A stretch of 42,221 nucleotides of DNA. Source: Zygnema cylindricum. Lineage: Eukaryota; Streptophyta; Zygnematophyceae; Zygnematales; Zygnemataceae. Both the position numbers and the translations under genes were made by a program. The stretch is taken from positions 101,504-143,724 of the forward strand of contig JBBHKE010001591.1 of assembly GCA_037447655.1 (NCBI GenBank), written 5' to 3'. Below, piece after piece: positions 21,416 to 31,288 of the stretch. A model generated the notes under the pieces. The model saw only the letters and a program-made list of their open reading frames with translations, was not told the origin of the DNA and did no database searches. The stretch's first letter is position 1, and every line of letters begins with the position of its first letter.

Positions 21416-22378
21416 ATTATTTCTCCCTGATAATTAAAATAAATAATGTCGCATATAGATCCTTTTCGACTCTAGGTAGAAATCAAACTGAACAATGAAA
21501 ACCATATTTATCTTTTCTCTTTATCTTTTTTTTTTTTTAAGTATTTTGTAGGTTGTCATTTTCGATATAGAAAGTATAATTTATACTCCTATATATAAAT
21601 TGCCCTCCACTATAATACATTATAATGAATTATACGCTTTAGCGAGTGATAATAGATGATGTGAGTACAAGTAAACGTTAAAAAACAAAAAAAGGGCAAA
21701 ACGAAAAACAAAGGCGCGCTAAAAACCAAACAAGACAAGACATAAATTCACTGCCAAAAAGAAAAAAATGGACCAACAAGGAATTGTGGAATAAACAATG
21801 TATGCAAGAATCAAAAAGGCGTGAATCTTGAAAGTAAAGGTGTGGTGGGCATCAAAGAGAGAGATTGAAGAAAGAGACGGAAGATAAATGAGAAAGGAAT
21901 CATGGCAAAGAATATGAAAGATAAGACAAAAAGAGAGAAGAAGGATTCAAAAGGAGAAGCACAGGGGGAGAATGTTTTCTCATTATAATCGGCGAATTGA
22001 AATTCTAGAAATAGACAGGTAAAGTACTAAGCCTAGCTCTAGATGTAGAGTGGAGCGCTTACCCTACGTTCACCAAAGAACCAAAGCCGCAAAAGACAAA
22101 AAGTAAAACTAGTGACAACCAATGACAAAGCCAGTAGACAGAAATTAGAGTTACAAAAAACCTTACATTCGTGAAGTTTGTACCGAAAAGAATCAACTAG
22201 CCAAGAACAAATATGGTGAATGTACGCTTATGTGCCGTTTACAGTTCGTGAAACGGTGAGACAGATGAAACGACGGTTCGCCAAGCTACGAGACAAGTAA
22301 TTACAATGATAACAAAGCAAAATATTGAAGGATATCGGTGTAACAACAACAAAGTTACAGGAACCAGCGTAAAGAGAG
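21416..22378. other. no gene recognised
   Basis: A/G-rich on the plus strand from 21690 to 22170, with many AAAGA and GACAAA words. No exon resemblance. Confidence 0.45.
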
Positions 22379-22568
22379 CTATTAGTGTTAATGTTTTTTT
22401 CGCCACTTAAATCTTTTCTCCGTACACACTTGTCCAATTTTCACATGGAGACTGCCAATGGAAAGGTGAGAATCTTGGCTTTCAATCACAACCGTCAGGT
22501 CCATAATCCCACAATCGTGTACGGAGAGATGTTTTAAGCGGCAAAATAAACATTAAACACTAATAACG
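22379..22568. mobile_element. diverged family E MITE
   Basis: Left arm TATTAGTGTTAATG then TTTTTTTCGCCACTTAAA; right arm GTTTTAAGCGGCAAAATAAA then CATTAAACACTAATAACG. The interior matches 16130-16250 (TCTCCGTACACACTTG; CAATCACAACCGTCAGGTCC). Confidence 0.7.
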
Positions 22569-23522
22569 ATACACAGTGTACCATACTGAAAGGAGTATAC
22601 GCACAAAAGTACGTTTGCAAAGCTACGGTTAATTAATTACACGCCTAAAATTGTACTTCAACAGTGAACAATTCCCACAAAAGAGAAAAAAATAGCATTA
22701 GAAGATAAAACAAAAACCAACATCAAAATATTTGACTCACCAAAATATCTTTAATTATTATTATTATTTTTTTTTTTGGAAGTCATTACTTTGATATTAA
22801 AAAAGAGAATTTCAATACCGAAGAACCTACGGAGAACAAAATAATATTTTATTTTCGAGAAACTAAAACCTTCTTTGAAACATTTCCAATTTATTTATTT
22901 CACTAAAAAACCTCCATAACTTTCCCATTTTCTCATCCCCATTTTTCTCTCAAAAAACATATTTGTTTCTTTTCCATTTGTCACTAATTTTTTTCCCCAC
23001 TTTTACAACTTTCCAACAACTTTTTCCCATTTTTGCGTCTTTTCATTCTAATTTTCTTTTCTTCTCTTTTTTTTCCATTTTTTATTTTTTCTCGACACAA
23101 TTTCTATATATTAATATAACCCGAAAATAAGGAGTAAATAATACACCAAAGTTTGTGAAATACTCATTTTGAATTGAATATGCCAAAATTTTGAAACCAA
23201 GGTGTAGTAATGACTCCAATAAAAATATATATTTTTCCCTTTTTTTTTCTTTTGGTCCCGATGCAGAAAGAGACAAACACGTCCAAGATTTTTAAAATAA
23301 ACTTTCCGAACAAATCCTTCAAATTAACTTTAGAGTATTTTATTATTATTGAAATTTCCCATTTTCAAATCCCTTAGTCGATCTCGTCATCGACCGACTT
23401 TCAGTCAGATAAAAAAACTGAAGTGTTCAAAAAACCTGAAAAAAAAGGGGCAAAAAACATGAAAAAATAAATAAATAAACATAGATAGCAGGATCGAGAG
23501 AAAGAGAGAGAGGAAGAGAGGA

Positions 23523-23569
<47 letters not shown>

Positions 23570-23810
23570 AGAAGGAGAGAGAGGAGAGGGAAAGTTCATC
23601 ATCAATTGGCTACTGACTGTTGCCCACGCTAAATTGTATGCAAACAAAAAAAAAATCGATTAAAATTCCTTTCGGGACTGTTAGTATCACAAACCAAAAA
23701 AAAAAAAAACAAATGAAACCTTAAAAAAAAACTGATTTTTTTTGACAAGATACTGAAAACGAAAAAACTGAATTTTGAAGCATTAGAGGTTTTAGGATTT
23801 AATCAGAATT
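22569..23810. other. no gene; GA microsatellite
   Basis: AT-rich DNA downstream (sense direction) of the ATPase pieces. A pure (GA)n run lies at about 23528-23564 within a GA-rich zone 23490-23590. Confidence 0.5.
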
Positions 23811-23819
23811 ATATACTTA

Positions 23820-23949
23820 CCATTTAAAAAAGGAAAAAAAACCCTCTTTATTTTCCAAGTATACCTCAAACTTCTCCCTTCTCTCCTTTTTTCGCCAGTT
23901 CCAATTCTCGATCGATAATCGTCTCTCCCTTCCTGAAAAATACCAAATT

Positions 23950-23993
<44 letters not shown>

Positions 23994-24321
23994 TATGTTT
24001 TATTTTTATTACTCGTTCTAACTTCCATTCCACCCACAAAAATAAAGGTGGGAAAAGAAAAAAGAAATTAATTCATTTCATTTCTAATGAACGTTTTTTA
24101 CCTTTCTTCCAGATACTCGACCCTGTCCTGTTACTTTTTTTTTGTTTTATGTAAATCAGCAAGTGGATGGAAAAAAATAAAAACAGTGGAAAAATAAACA
24201 GATGCCGAAAAATTTCCGCACGAACAAAAAAAAAAAAAAAAACTTACGGAGCAGTAGAAAGAATATTTTTTCCACTTTTCGCTTTTCGGATGTGTTCCGC
24301 TTGAATGGCCGCCACATTGTG
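23820..24321 (-). pseudogene. possible C-terminal tail exons of the H+-ATPase
   Basis: Three pieces have splice-like borders: 24321-24248 (HNVAAIQAEHIRKAKSGKN then ILSTAP), 24127-24102 and 23932 to about 23820. They are charged and helix-prone, as an autoinhibitory tail could be, but do not align to the plant C-terminus and I see no YTV-type end. The phase joins 24720 to 24321, but beyond that it is uncertain. Confidence 0.3.
23953..23991. repeat. (TA)n microsatellite
   Basis: About 20 uninterrupted AT units. Confidence 0.9.
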
Positions 24322-24340
24322 CTAAAAAAAAAAAAAGAGA

Positions 24341-24622
24341 AGAAAAAAAAATAAACAAAAGAATTGAAAAAAAAAAGGGGGAAAAAAAGGGGGAAAAAAG
24401 GGGAAAAAAAAAGAGGAAAAAGGATGAAAAAAAAAGAGGAAAAAGGATGGAAAAAAAAAGAGGAAAAAGGATGGAATAGGAAAAAAAATGGAAAAAGAAG
24501 GGGGGAAAAAAGGGGAAAGAAATTATGGGACGAAAAGGGAAAAAATACAGGGTACAGAAAACACGGGAAAAAGAAATTTGAAAATAGAGGGAATAAAAAA
24601 AAAAAAAAAAAAAAAGAAGAGA
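24341..24622 (+). repeat. A/G simple repeat (AAAAAAGGGG, GGAAAAAGAGGAAAA)
   Basis: Low-complexity intron DNA; on the ATPase sense strand it is a long T/C tract leading to the acceptor at 24322. Confidence 0.85.
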
Positions 24623-24719
24623 AATAATTGACAAACTTCATCATTCAGATAAAATAGCAAACACACTAACCTCCTCGAATAGACCCCAAAAAAAGCAAAA
24701 ATGTAAAAAAAAAACTCAC

Positions 24720-24890
24720 CAGAGGTTTGCGTGTGAGGAGACGGAAAATTTTTTCAGTCGCGAGTTTTACGAAGTCCAATGGGAAATAAAAAATAAAACA
24801 ATAAAGCCAAACCACTCCCGCCCACCCCCATCCGCACCCCAAAATGGGTACAAACCCCCAATTTGCATACACCGCAATTAGTGTGGCGGA
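24720..24890 (-). pseudogene. H+-ATPase M9-M10 exon
   Basis: 171 nt between TTTGCAG and CTG|GTGAGT, open. Reads [57 protein letters not shown]; plant pumps read [13 protein letters not shown]...GWGWAGVIWLYN. The last 15 residues are the start of the cytosolic tail. Confidence 0.9.
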
Positions 24891-24967
24891 CTGCAAAAAT
24901 GGAAAAAAACAACAACCAAAGATGAAAAAAAAGTGATAGTTAGGATCTCTGTATTGTCTCAACATAA

Positions 24968-25085
24968 ATGTAGAGGGAGAGGGAAAGAGGGAGAGGGAAA
25001 GAGGGAGAGGGAAAGAGGGAGAGGGAAAGAGGGAGAGGGGAAAGAGGGAGGGAATGGAATGGACAAATGGAAATGGAATGGAATG
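24968..25085 (+). repeat. 12-bp GAGGGAGAGGGAAA tandem repeat and GGAATG repeat
   Basis: Regular GGGAGAGGGAAAGA units to about 25052, then GGAATGGAATGGACAAATGG. It sits where the missing ATPase helix should be. Confidence 0.85.
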
Positions 25086-25156
25086 ATCTGTGCCTCCAGC
25101 CACGACAGCCTCCGGGCTCTCGTCACGAATATCATCGCCTGGTTGCTCACAGACAC
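25086..25156 (-). pseudogene. H+-ATPase M8 exon, 3' end lost in repeat
   Basis: After TGTGCAG reads [16 protein letters not shown] then LSWLEAQ, like plant VSTISQALIFVTRSRSWSFVE. The next helix (PGLLLVAAFVIAQL in plants) is absent; instead the frame enters GGAATG and GAGAGGGAAA simple repeats with no GT donor close by. Confidence 0.8.
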
Positions 25157-25717
25157 CTGCACAAAACGGCAAAAAAGAACACCCGTGAGACGAGAAAAAT
25201 AAACCACCAAAAAAAGACAAAAACGCCAGAGAAATGAGAAAGGATGCCTAACGGAATGTCAAAGACGACCGGCGAGCGTTAAAAGACACCCACGAAAAAA
25301 CAAAAAGACACCCACAAAACGACAAAAGAACATCAACAACTGACAGGAACCACGAAATGACAAACATTCACAAAATGACAAAAAAAAAACATCCAGAAAA
25401 CGACGAGAACACCCACAAAAGGACAAAAACACCCACACCGACAAGAAATAGTCAAGCAACGACAAAAAAATATTGGAAGTACAACAAACCACATCCGTCA
25501 ATTGACCAGAAAAAGACAAAAAGACACGACAACACTTGTCCATCAAAAAACATCCACAAAACGACAGAAAACATTCGTCAATCCGAAAAAAACCCTAAAA
25601 AATCACTTAGAAACCCTTAAAAAGCACATAAAAAACCTCTAAAAAAACCACTTGAAAAACACAGAATCCACTATAAAACCTTTAAAAAACCCTTAAAAAA
25701 AGGAGTAAAAAGGGGAC
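25157..25717 (-). repeat. intron built from degenerate copies of its 3' splice site
   Basis: On the plus strand, units close to ACACCCACAAAACGACAAAA recur at irregular 17-40 bp spacing (25285, 25307, 25361, 25391, 25409, 25428, 25549). The junction itself (25151-25185) reads ACACCTGCACAAAACGGCAA. Near 25590-25690 the motif changes to AACCCTAAAAA/AAACCCTTAAAAA. Confidence 0.5.
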
Positions 25718-25798
25718 CTGGAGGTAGATGACAGAGGCCTGTTTGTGGAACTGCTCAGGGACATTTAAATCGCCGATGCGCTCCACTCCAAATAGGTC
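25718..25798 (-). pseudogene. H+-ATPase loop exon
   Basis: 81 nt, 27 codons, CACCAG acceptor and CAG|GTCC donor. Reads DLFGVERIGDLNV then PEQFHKQASVIYLQ, matching the plant text FGV...LASAIYLQ before M8. Confidence 0.85.
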
Positions 25799-25799
25799 C

Positions 25800-26192
25800 T
25801 GGTGGGGAGGGAGAGAGAGGGAGAGGGTAAGGACGGGTAAGAAAAGGGAGAGGGAGGGGCGGAGGGGGGGGGAGGAGAGGGATGGGAGGGGAGGGGAAGG
25901 AAAGAGGGGGAGAGAAATAAAGATGAGGAAAGGGAGGGAAAAGAATTGAGGAGAAGCGGAAAAAAACAAGAGCCAGAGAGAGAGGCGCGGAGAGAAGACA
26001 AGAGGAGAGTGAGAAAGAGACGGGGAGAGGAAGAGAGGGAGAAACGGCGACATGGAGACAGACCGAGGGGGATAGAGAGAAAGAGACAGAGAGACAGAAA
26101 GAGAGATTGAGAGAGAGGGAGAGGGGGGCGAGAGAGAGAACAAGAGAGATTGAGGGACAGCGAGTGAGAGAGTGAGACAGAGACAGAGAAAA
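25800..26192 (+). repeat. GA-rich tract in ATPase intron
   Basis: About 390 bp of GGGAGAGG, GAGACAGA and GGGGAGG words; pyrimidine-only on the sense strand and ending at the acceptor of the exon 25798-25718. Confidence 0.9.
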
Positions 26193-26204
26193 AAAAAAAC
26201 CTAC

Positions 26205-26486
26205 CGAGAAGTAGTTCTTCTCCACCGCCATATAGAAAAGGAAAGTAAACAGAGCCTGATAAAATCCCATAGTAATACAGGTCCCAAAAATTTCCACCAA
26301 TCCCCAACTGTCCGGATTTTGGGAAGGTCTCACTCTATCCTTAGAAATAGCCATAATTGTACCATTATTTAAAAATGCAATAATTAGAACCAGAAAAGGG
26401 GGCATATCGAATTTCCATATTAAAGCGAGAAGCATAAATCCCACTACGATACGAACGGTACCGGCGGTGTCGTAAAGGACATAGTT
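26205..26486 (-). pseudogene. H+-ATPase M5-M7 exon
   Basis: 282 nt, phase 0 both ends, fully open. Reads NYVLYDTAGTVRIV, VGFMLLALIWKFDMPPF, LVLIIAFLNNGTIMAIS, KDRVRPSQNPDSWG, then another membrane segment to KNYFS and donor TCG|GTAGGT. Everything matches plant P3A pumps except the M6 Asp, here AAT (26364-26366). Confidence 0.95.
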
Positions 26487-26735
26487 CTGGAGGAAAAAGT
26501 CAAAAAAGAAGGATGTTAGAAGCTGATATAAGAGAAATTAAAAGAACCTAGTGTGAAAAGTTTAAACCATTTCAACAATCTCATTGTTCATTACTAAATC
26601 TTTCCACGTCCTTGTCCGAGAAAATCAAAAAAAGAACCATCGGAAAAACACCGAAAAACTCTGAATTTTTCCCCGAAAAAAAAAAACCACACTTCCATAT
26701 GACCGAATCCTAGACACCCAAAAAAAATCACCCAC

Positions 26736-26964
26736 CCTCATTCGCTGAAAATAACTCGGGATCGAATAATTGCGCTTATAATTACACTCAATCCGGGCTC
26801 CGTGAGAACAATATCGGCAGCATCTCGCGCCGCATCCGCCGATCCCGCGACCGCAATTCCCACATTCGCCGCTTTTAAAGCCGGGGCGTAGTTAACTCCG
26901 TCTCCCGTTATTCCCGTTAAATGGTTCGATTTTTAGAGGAGACGAACAATATTGAGTTTATGTT
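26736..26964 (-). pseudogene. H+-ATPase P-domain exon with stop and frameshift
   Basis: Reads HKLNIVRLL, stop, [58 protein letters not shown]. It aligns without gaps to the plant sequence around HICGMTGDGVNDAPAL, with TAA where Gln is usual. At the exon end, IFQRMR needs one more C; as written (TTTTCAGCGAATGAGG) the frame breaks. Length 229 nt instead of the 230 that would restore phase. Confidence 0.9.
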
Positions 26965-27073
26965 CTGAAAAAGGGTGGGAAAAAAATGGAAAAATGTAGT
27001 TGAGGTAAGTGGATTTCATGGGGAACAAAACATCAAAAGACACAAAAACATAAAAAAAAACCAGAATGCCCAC

Positions 27074-27232
27074 CTGGGAAAACCTCGGCAAATCCGTCGG
27101 CGTTTTCTACAAGATCCTCTAAAGTAGTGCCAGCTTTCAGGTTATCAAGATGCGTGAGACCAAAAGCCAGGTACACATCCGAACCCATGTCAAGTCTCCG
27201 GGCCATTTCCTTGCCTATGGCCAATTGGTTTC
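27074..27232 (-). pseudogene. H+-ATPase hinge exon
   Basis: Starts after TTTATAG and ends CCCAG|GTGGGC; 159 nt, phase 1 to 1. Reads GNQLAIGKEMARRLDMGSD, then VYLAFGLTHLDNLKAGTTLE, then DLVENADGFAEVFPE. Plant pumps read GDQLAIGKETGRRL here; the Asp is AAC (Asn) at 27228-27230. Confidence 0.9.
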
Positions 27233-27690
27233 CTATAAAAAGAGAAAAGAAAAAAAAAGGGGAGAAGAAAAAAGGGGCTTGTTTTATTTTTTTGGGTTTT
27301 TTGTTAGGGTTTTTTAGGGTTTTTTGGGCTTAAAAAAAGCCAAAAATTAAAGAGAGAACCGTTTCGAGGCTCCAGGCTATTTCCTTCCCTAAGGCCAATA
27401 GGTCTCCTATAAGAAAGGAAAGGAGAAAAAAAACAGAGGGAAAAAGAAAGGGGATTGTTTTATTTTTAGGTTCTAAAAAGAAAAAAAAAAAAATAAGGGA
27501 ATAATTCAAGGCCCCGAGCTGTTTCCTTTCCTACGGCCGTCTGGTCTCCTAAGAAAGAGAAGAAACACGAAGAGGAAAAAGGAAAAAGCTTGTTTTATTT
27601 TTGGGTACGAAGGGAAGGGAAGGGAATTATATTTCGAGCGTCCGGGCCATTTCCTTTCCTGTGGCCAAATGTTCGCTTACAAAAAAAAAA
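27233..27690 (-). repeat. array of three decayed copies of the ATPase exon start
   Basis: Upstream (sense) of the exon at 27232 its first 40-45 bases recur with an AG acceptor at 27406 (GDLLALGKEIAW), 27548 (GDQTAVGKETARGL) and 27675 ([14 protein letters not shown]). Each copy is followed, toward the next, by GTTTTATTTTT-type intron DNA. Spacing is 174, 142 and 127 bp. None continues as a full exon. Confidence 0.85.
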
Positions 27691-27738
27691 AAAATGGGAA
27701 AAACAAAAGGGATTCTTTTATTCTTGGGTACTTGAAGG

Positions 27739-27985
<247 letters not shown>

Positions 27986-28255
27986 AGAGGGAGGTACACA
28001 CACTGATATCAGTTTCTATTTATAGTTCCTATCTATAGTTTCTATCAGCACTATTTTCAGTTTCTCACTGCTACAAAATAAAAAAAAGGCAAGTGATAAG
28101 AGAAAAGAAGAAAAAATCCTTGTATCCACACTAATTCTGGTTCCTTACGTCTGCAAAAGGCCTCTCACAAAGCTATTATAAAAAGTTAATATTAAAAACA
28201 CAAAATATATAATATATAGAAAATTTTGAGGATAGATTTTCGGAGAGGACAGTGA
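27986..28255. other. no gene recognised
   Basis: AT-rich spacer between two GA tracts, with a TTTCTATNNATAGTT palindromic stretch at 28012-28050. Confidence 0.4.
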
Positions 28256-28790
28256 TGGAGGGAGGGGCGGGGGGAAGAGGAGGGAGAGACAACAGTAAGT
28301 ATGTTTTTAATAAGCTCAGAAAAAGGGATGAAGATTACGAGAAGTATGAAAAAGAGAGGAGAGAGAGGAGTTGACTTAACGAGGAGGAATCGGAGAGATT
28401 ATGATTCCGGAGAAGAGAGAGGAGAGGGAGGAAAGAGGAGAGGGAGGAAAGAGGAGAGAGAGTAGAGAGAGGAGAGGGAGAAGGGAGAGGGAGAAGGTAA
28501 AGGCGAGAGAGTAGAGAGAGGAGAGGGAGAAGGGAGAGGAGAGAGAGAGGGGAGAGAGGAGAGAGAGGAGGGAGAGGAGCGAGATTAGAGAGAGGAGCGA
28601 GAGGAGCCAGAAAATAGAGAGAATTAAGAGGAGAGAGGAGCGAGAGAAGAGAGAGGAGAGGGAGAAGGGAGAGAAGAGAGAGGAGTGAGGGATATTCCAA
28701 GAGCTTGTTATAGTGGTAGAAGAGATTGGAATGAAAAAGGGAGTCGAAAGACATAAAAAGAGAGAGGGGGAGGGAGAGAGAGAAAGGGAA
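28256..28790 (+). repeat. GAGAGGA-rich tract
   Basis: About 500 bp of GGAGAGAG, GAGAGGAG and AGGGAGAAGG words with longer sub-repeats (AGAGTAGAGAGAGGAGAGGG occurs twice, at about 28457 and 28507). Confidence 0.9.
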
Positions 28791-29036
28791 TCAAAAAAAA
28801 GTTAGATAATAGAAATAAATAGGCAGTAAGATAATATACCAGTTGAATTAAATTCATGTATTGACTTTGTTTGAATAAAAAACAAAGTATGTTTTAATAC
28901 GAAGGAAAATCTATTTCGCATTTGTTATAAGATCTTTTTGTTTTTTATTTCATCGCATCGATTTCTTGCTCGTGACAATTCATACATTTTGTTTGTTTTT
29001 TTTCCTTTTTTTTTGCTTTCGTTTTTTTTTGGTTTA

Positions 29037-29320
29037 TGTTTAGAGTTAGGGTTAGAGTTAGGGTTAGAGTTAGGGTTAGAGTTAGGGTTAGAGTTAGGGT
29101 TAGTGTTAGGGTTAGAGTTAGGGTTAGTGTTAGAGTTAGAGTTAGGGTTAGTGTTAGAGTTAGAGTTAGGGTTAGTGTTAGAGTTAGAGTTAGGGTTAGT
29201 GTTAGAGTTAGAGTTAGTGTTAGGGTTAGTGTTAGGGTTGGGGTTAAGTTTGAGTTTAAGGGTTAGGGGTATGGTTATGTCTATGTTTACGTTAGGGTTA
29301 GGTTTAGGTTTATGCTTATA
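29037..29320 (+). repeat. interstitial telomere-like GTTAGG/GTTAGA repeat
   Basis: About 200 bp in which GTTAGG alternates with GTTAGA or GTTAGT, giving 12- and 18-bp periods, then decaying into GGTTTAGG-like words by 29320. Valine-arginine open frames here are artefacts. Confidence 0.9.
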
Positions 29321-29448
29321 TTAATGTTTAAATTTGTATTTTTTTTTTACTTTTTTTATGTTTATGATTACTAACTTTGTTAAGCAGACGTATCCCATTT
29401 TGTGGTAAGGACCGAAAGGCACTAGAGAGTCGGAAAGCTTAGAAAGGA

Positions 29449-29452
<4 letters not shown>

Positions 29453-29525
<73 letters not shown>
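29453..29525. repeat. (TA)n microsatellite
   Basis: About 36 AT units followed by poly-A. Confidence 0.95.
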
Positions 29526-29530
<5 letters not shown>

Positions 29531-29576
29531 AAAAAAAAAAAATCAAAAATCATCCACATTAGTTCCGGTGTCTCAC

Positions 29577-29743
29577 CTCAGCGGAAGCCCCCCTCACATA
29601 ACTGATAAAACCACGGATAATATTGTTCCGGATTCGAAATCTGTACCACTCTCGATCTCTCCCAAAGGTACGATTTAATGGCGGCTCCAGAAATTCGTCC
29701 TTTCTTTTCGAATTGGATTTCAATATATTTTCCAAACCGATTG
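29577..29743 (-). pseudogene. orphan myosin motor exon (class XI-like)
   Basis: Reads [51 protein letters not shown]. This is the myosin head from the end of switch I (usual text NSSRFGKFVEIQF) through the ISGAxIxxYLLERSRV block, closest in memory to plant myosins. Myosin XI carries organelles along actin. Two faults: the acceptor should be TTTTTCAG but reads TTTTTCG, and one extra G in a six-G run turns CEGASAE into CEGGFR then TGA just before the good donor GAG|GTGAGA. No other myosin exon is seen within several kb on either side. Confidence 0.85.
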
Positions 29744-29754
29744 CGAAAAAGAGT

Positions 29755-29960
29755 GAGGGAGAGAGAGAGGGAGGAGAGAGGGAGGAAGGAAAGAGGGAGA
29801 GAGGAATGAGAGAGAGAGGGAGGGAGGGAGGGAGGGTGAAAGAGAAGAGGGAAGGTGAGAGAGAGGGAGGAGGGTGAGGGAGAGAGGGTGAGTGAGAAGA
29901 GGCAGAGTGGGAGGGAAGGAGTGAGGGAAGGTGGGAGGGGAGGAAGGGAGAGAAATCCGA
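29755..29960 (+). repeat. GGGAGAG-rich tract before the myosin exon
   Basis: About 200 bp of purine repeats (GAGAGGGAGG, GGGAGGGAGGG); on the sense strand an overlong polypyrimidine tract running into the exon at 29743. Confidence 0.9.
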
Positions 29961-30858
29961 GGAAATTCCGTCTCACGTGTACAAGGTATGAAGGGGGGAG
30001 GACGTTTCGTGAAAGATTCAAAAAAAATTAAGTTTTCTTTTTTTTTGCGTTATATTTTAGACCATTTTGATTGGCTATTCGTTTATGGGTGATCATTCTA
30101 AAAAATTTAGGTACGGTACGGATGAATCATTCGAAAATCGACTTCATGTTTTTTCAAAGTCGGATTTTTGCATTCCGAAAAGGGTTCGCGGAAAAGAAGA
30201 TGATTTACCACAGTTGTCAAGTTTTGACGCACTTGACCGTACATTTTGTCCTTTGCCACGCTCCAAATTGTACATTTTGTCCGTAGCTACGCTCCAAAAA
30301 GGTTGACAGCCGGGCGGTCGGTTATTTTGGCGCCTCTGTTTTTTGTTTTTTTGCGAAATGAATGGTACGGGATGATTCGTTTCCTCATCTCGTTCATCAT
30401 TCATTCCCTGTGTGAATGCAACAATTGTATTGTAAACTGTACAGTTTTCTGTATGATTTCTCAATTACTGGCAAGTAACGCCAGTAATCGCTCTCGTATA
30501 TTAGCGATTGGTGGTTTACAGTAAGTCCTGTTTTGTTACACATTTACGAATGCATATGACGCAGTTTCCTGTGGAAATCTACATGGAGAGGACATGGGCA
30601 TCGTGTCATTAATGCATCGCAGATCTTGCTATGAATGCACCTAGTCTAACAAGATCTCCGAATGACAATCCAAACCGTCCGTTAGCACAATGTCGGCGCT
30701 CGTGTGTAATCGGTGACAATATTCTGTCATTCTGTCATTTCTGTGATTCGCACCGCAGCAAGATTCACAAAGATTTATGGACCAGAGCAATGATGAGGTC
30801 CGATTTAATAATAAAGAATTATCATGCGCACTAAGTTACAGTACTGTACTGTAGTAGG
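29961..30858. other. no gene recognised
   Basis: Mixed-composition DNA. Open frames at 30067-30524 overlap in several frames and strands and resemble nothing. A short near-repeat (TTGACCGTACATTTTGTCC and ATTGTACATTTTGTCCG) lies at 30234-30286. Confidence 0.45.
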
Positions 30859-31148
30859 TAGTGTTGGCCTGTTGGGTATCGGGTAAATTCATATCGCGAT
30901 AATTTCGATATTCGATATATTGAATATCGATCGAGCAGATTCCTCGATATATCGTACCGGGACCAACATAAATTATCCAAAAACTGGGTGTCCGTACAGT
31001 CCTAGTACGGAAAATCGTACGGTAAATCATACGGAAAATCGTACGGTTAATTTGGTTTTCGATATATTGAAGCGATATATCGATTATCGGGTACCTGAAA
31101 TTCGATATATATCGAATATCGGCAAAAGGTCCTCTATACCCAACACTA
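30859..31148. mobile_element. family C element, short form
   Basis: Starts TAGTGTTGGCCTGTTGGG and ends ACCCAACACTA. The body is ATATCG-rich and includes CCGGGACCAACA as in the 13741 element. It abuts the family A end at 31147-31148, sharing the TA, and no 8-bp duplication is visible. Confidence 0.65.
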
Positions 31149-31288
31149 CACCGCGCATCGTAATTAGAGTAAATTACTCTAATTCGGTCGCTCGAAATTT
31201 CGACTATATCACATCAAATAGAGTAAACGATTCTAATTTTTTCATCATTCTATTTAAGGTAAAGTTTAATTAGCGTTTTTAATTCTAT
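31149..31288. mobile_element. family A MITE, right-truncated
   Basis: CACCGCGCATCGTAATTAGA then the same order as 13092 onward, to TTAGCGTTTTTAATTCTA, where the 76-bp tandem repeat starts. Confidence 0.75.

Larger units (their letters stand above)
24248..27232 (-). pseudogene. P3A plasma-membrane H+-ATPase, 3' half, disabled
   Basis: Minus-strand exons follow plant H+-ATPase order: 27232-27074 (P/N hinge), 26964-26736 (P domain), 26486-26205 (M5-M7 region), 25798-25718, 25156 to about 25086, and 24890-24720 (M9-M10). The family pumps protons out of the cell with ATP. This copy lacks three conserved Asp: TGDQ is GNQ, GDGVND is GDGVNY, and LNDGTIM in M6 is LNNGTIM, the proton-binding Asp684 of Arabidopsis AHA2. 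It also has TAA in frame at 26933-26935 and one base missing at the end of the P-domain exon. The 5' half (actuator and phosphorylation site DKTGT) is not in the window. The membrane segment between LSWLEAQ and [11 protein letters not shown] is also missing. No gene symbol is justified. Confidence 0.9.

Noticed and set aside
24131-25220. Phe/Ser-rich minus-strand frames of 160-184 residues
   Set aside because: They run through intron T/C tracts; only the segments with P-type ATPase similarity are real exons.
28938-29324. Open frames of VRVRVR and LELGLVLEL
   Set aside because: Translation of the GTTAGG/GTTAGA repeat, not a protein.
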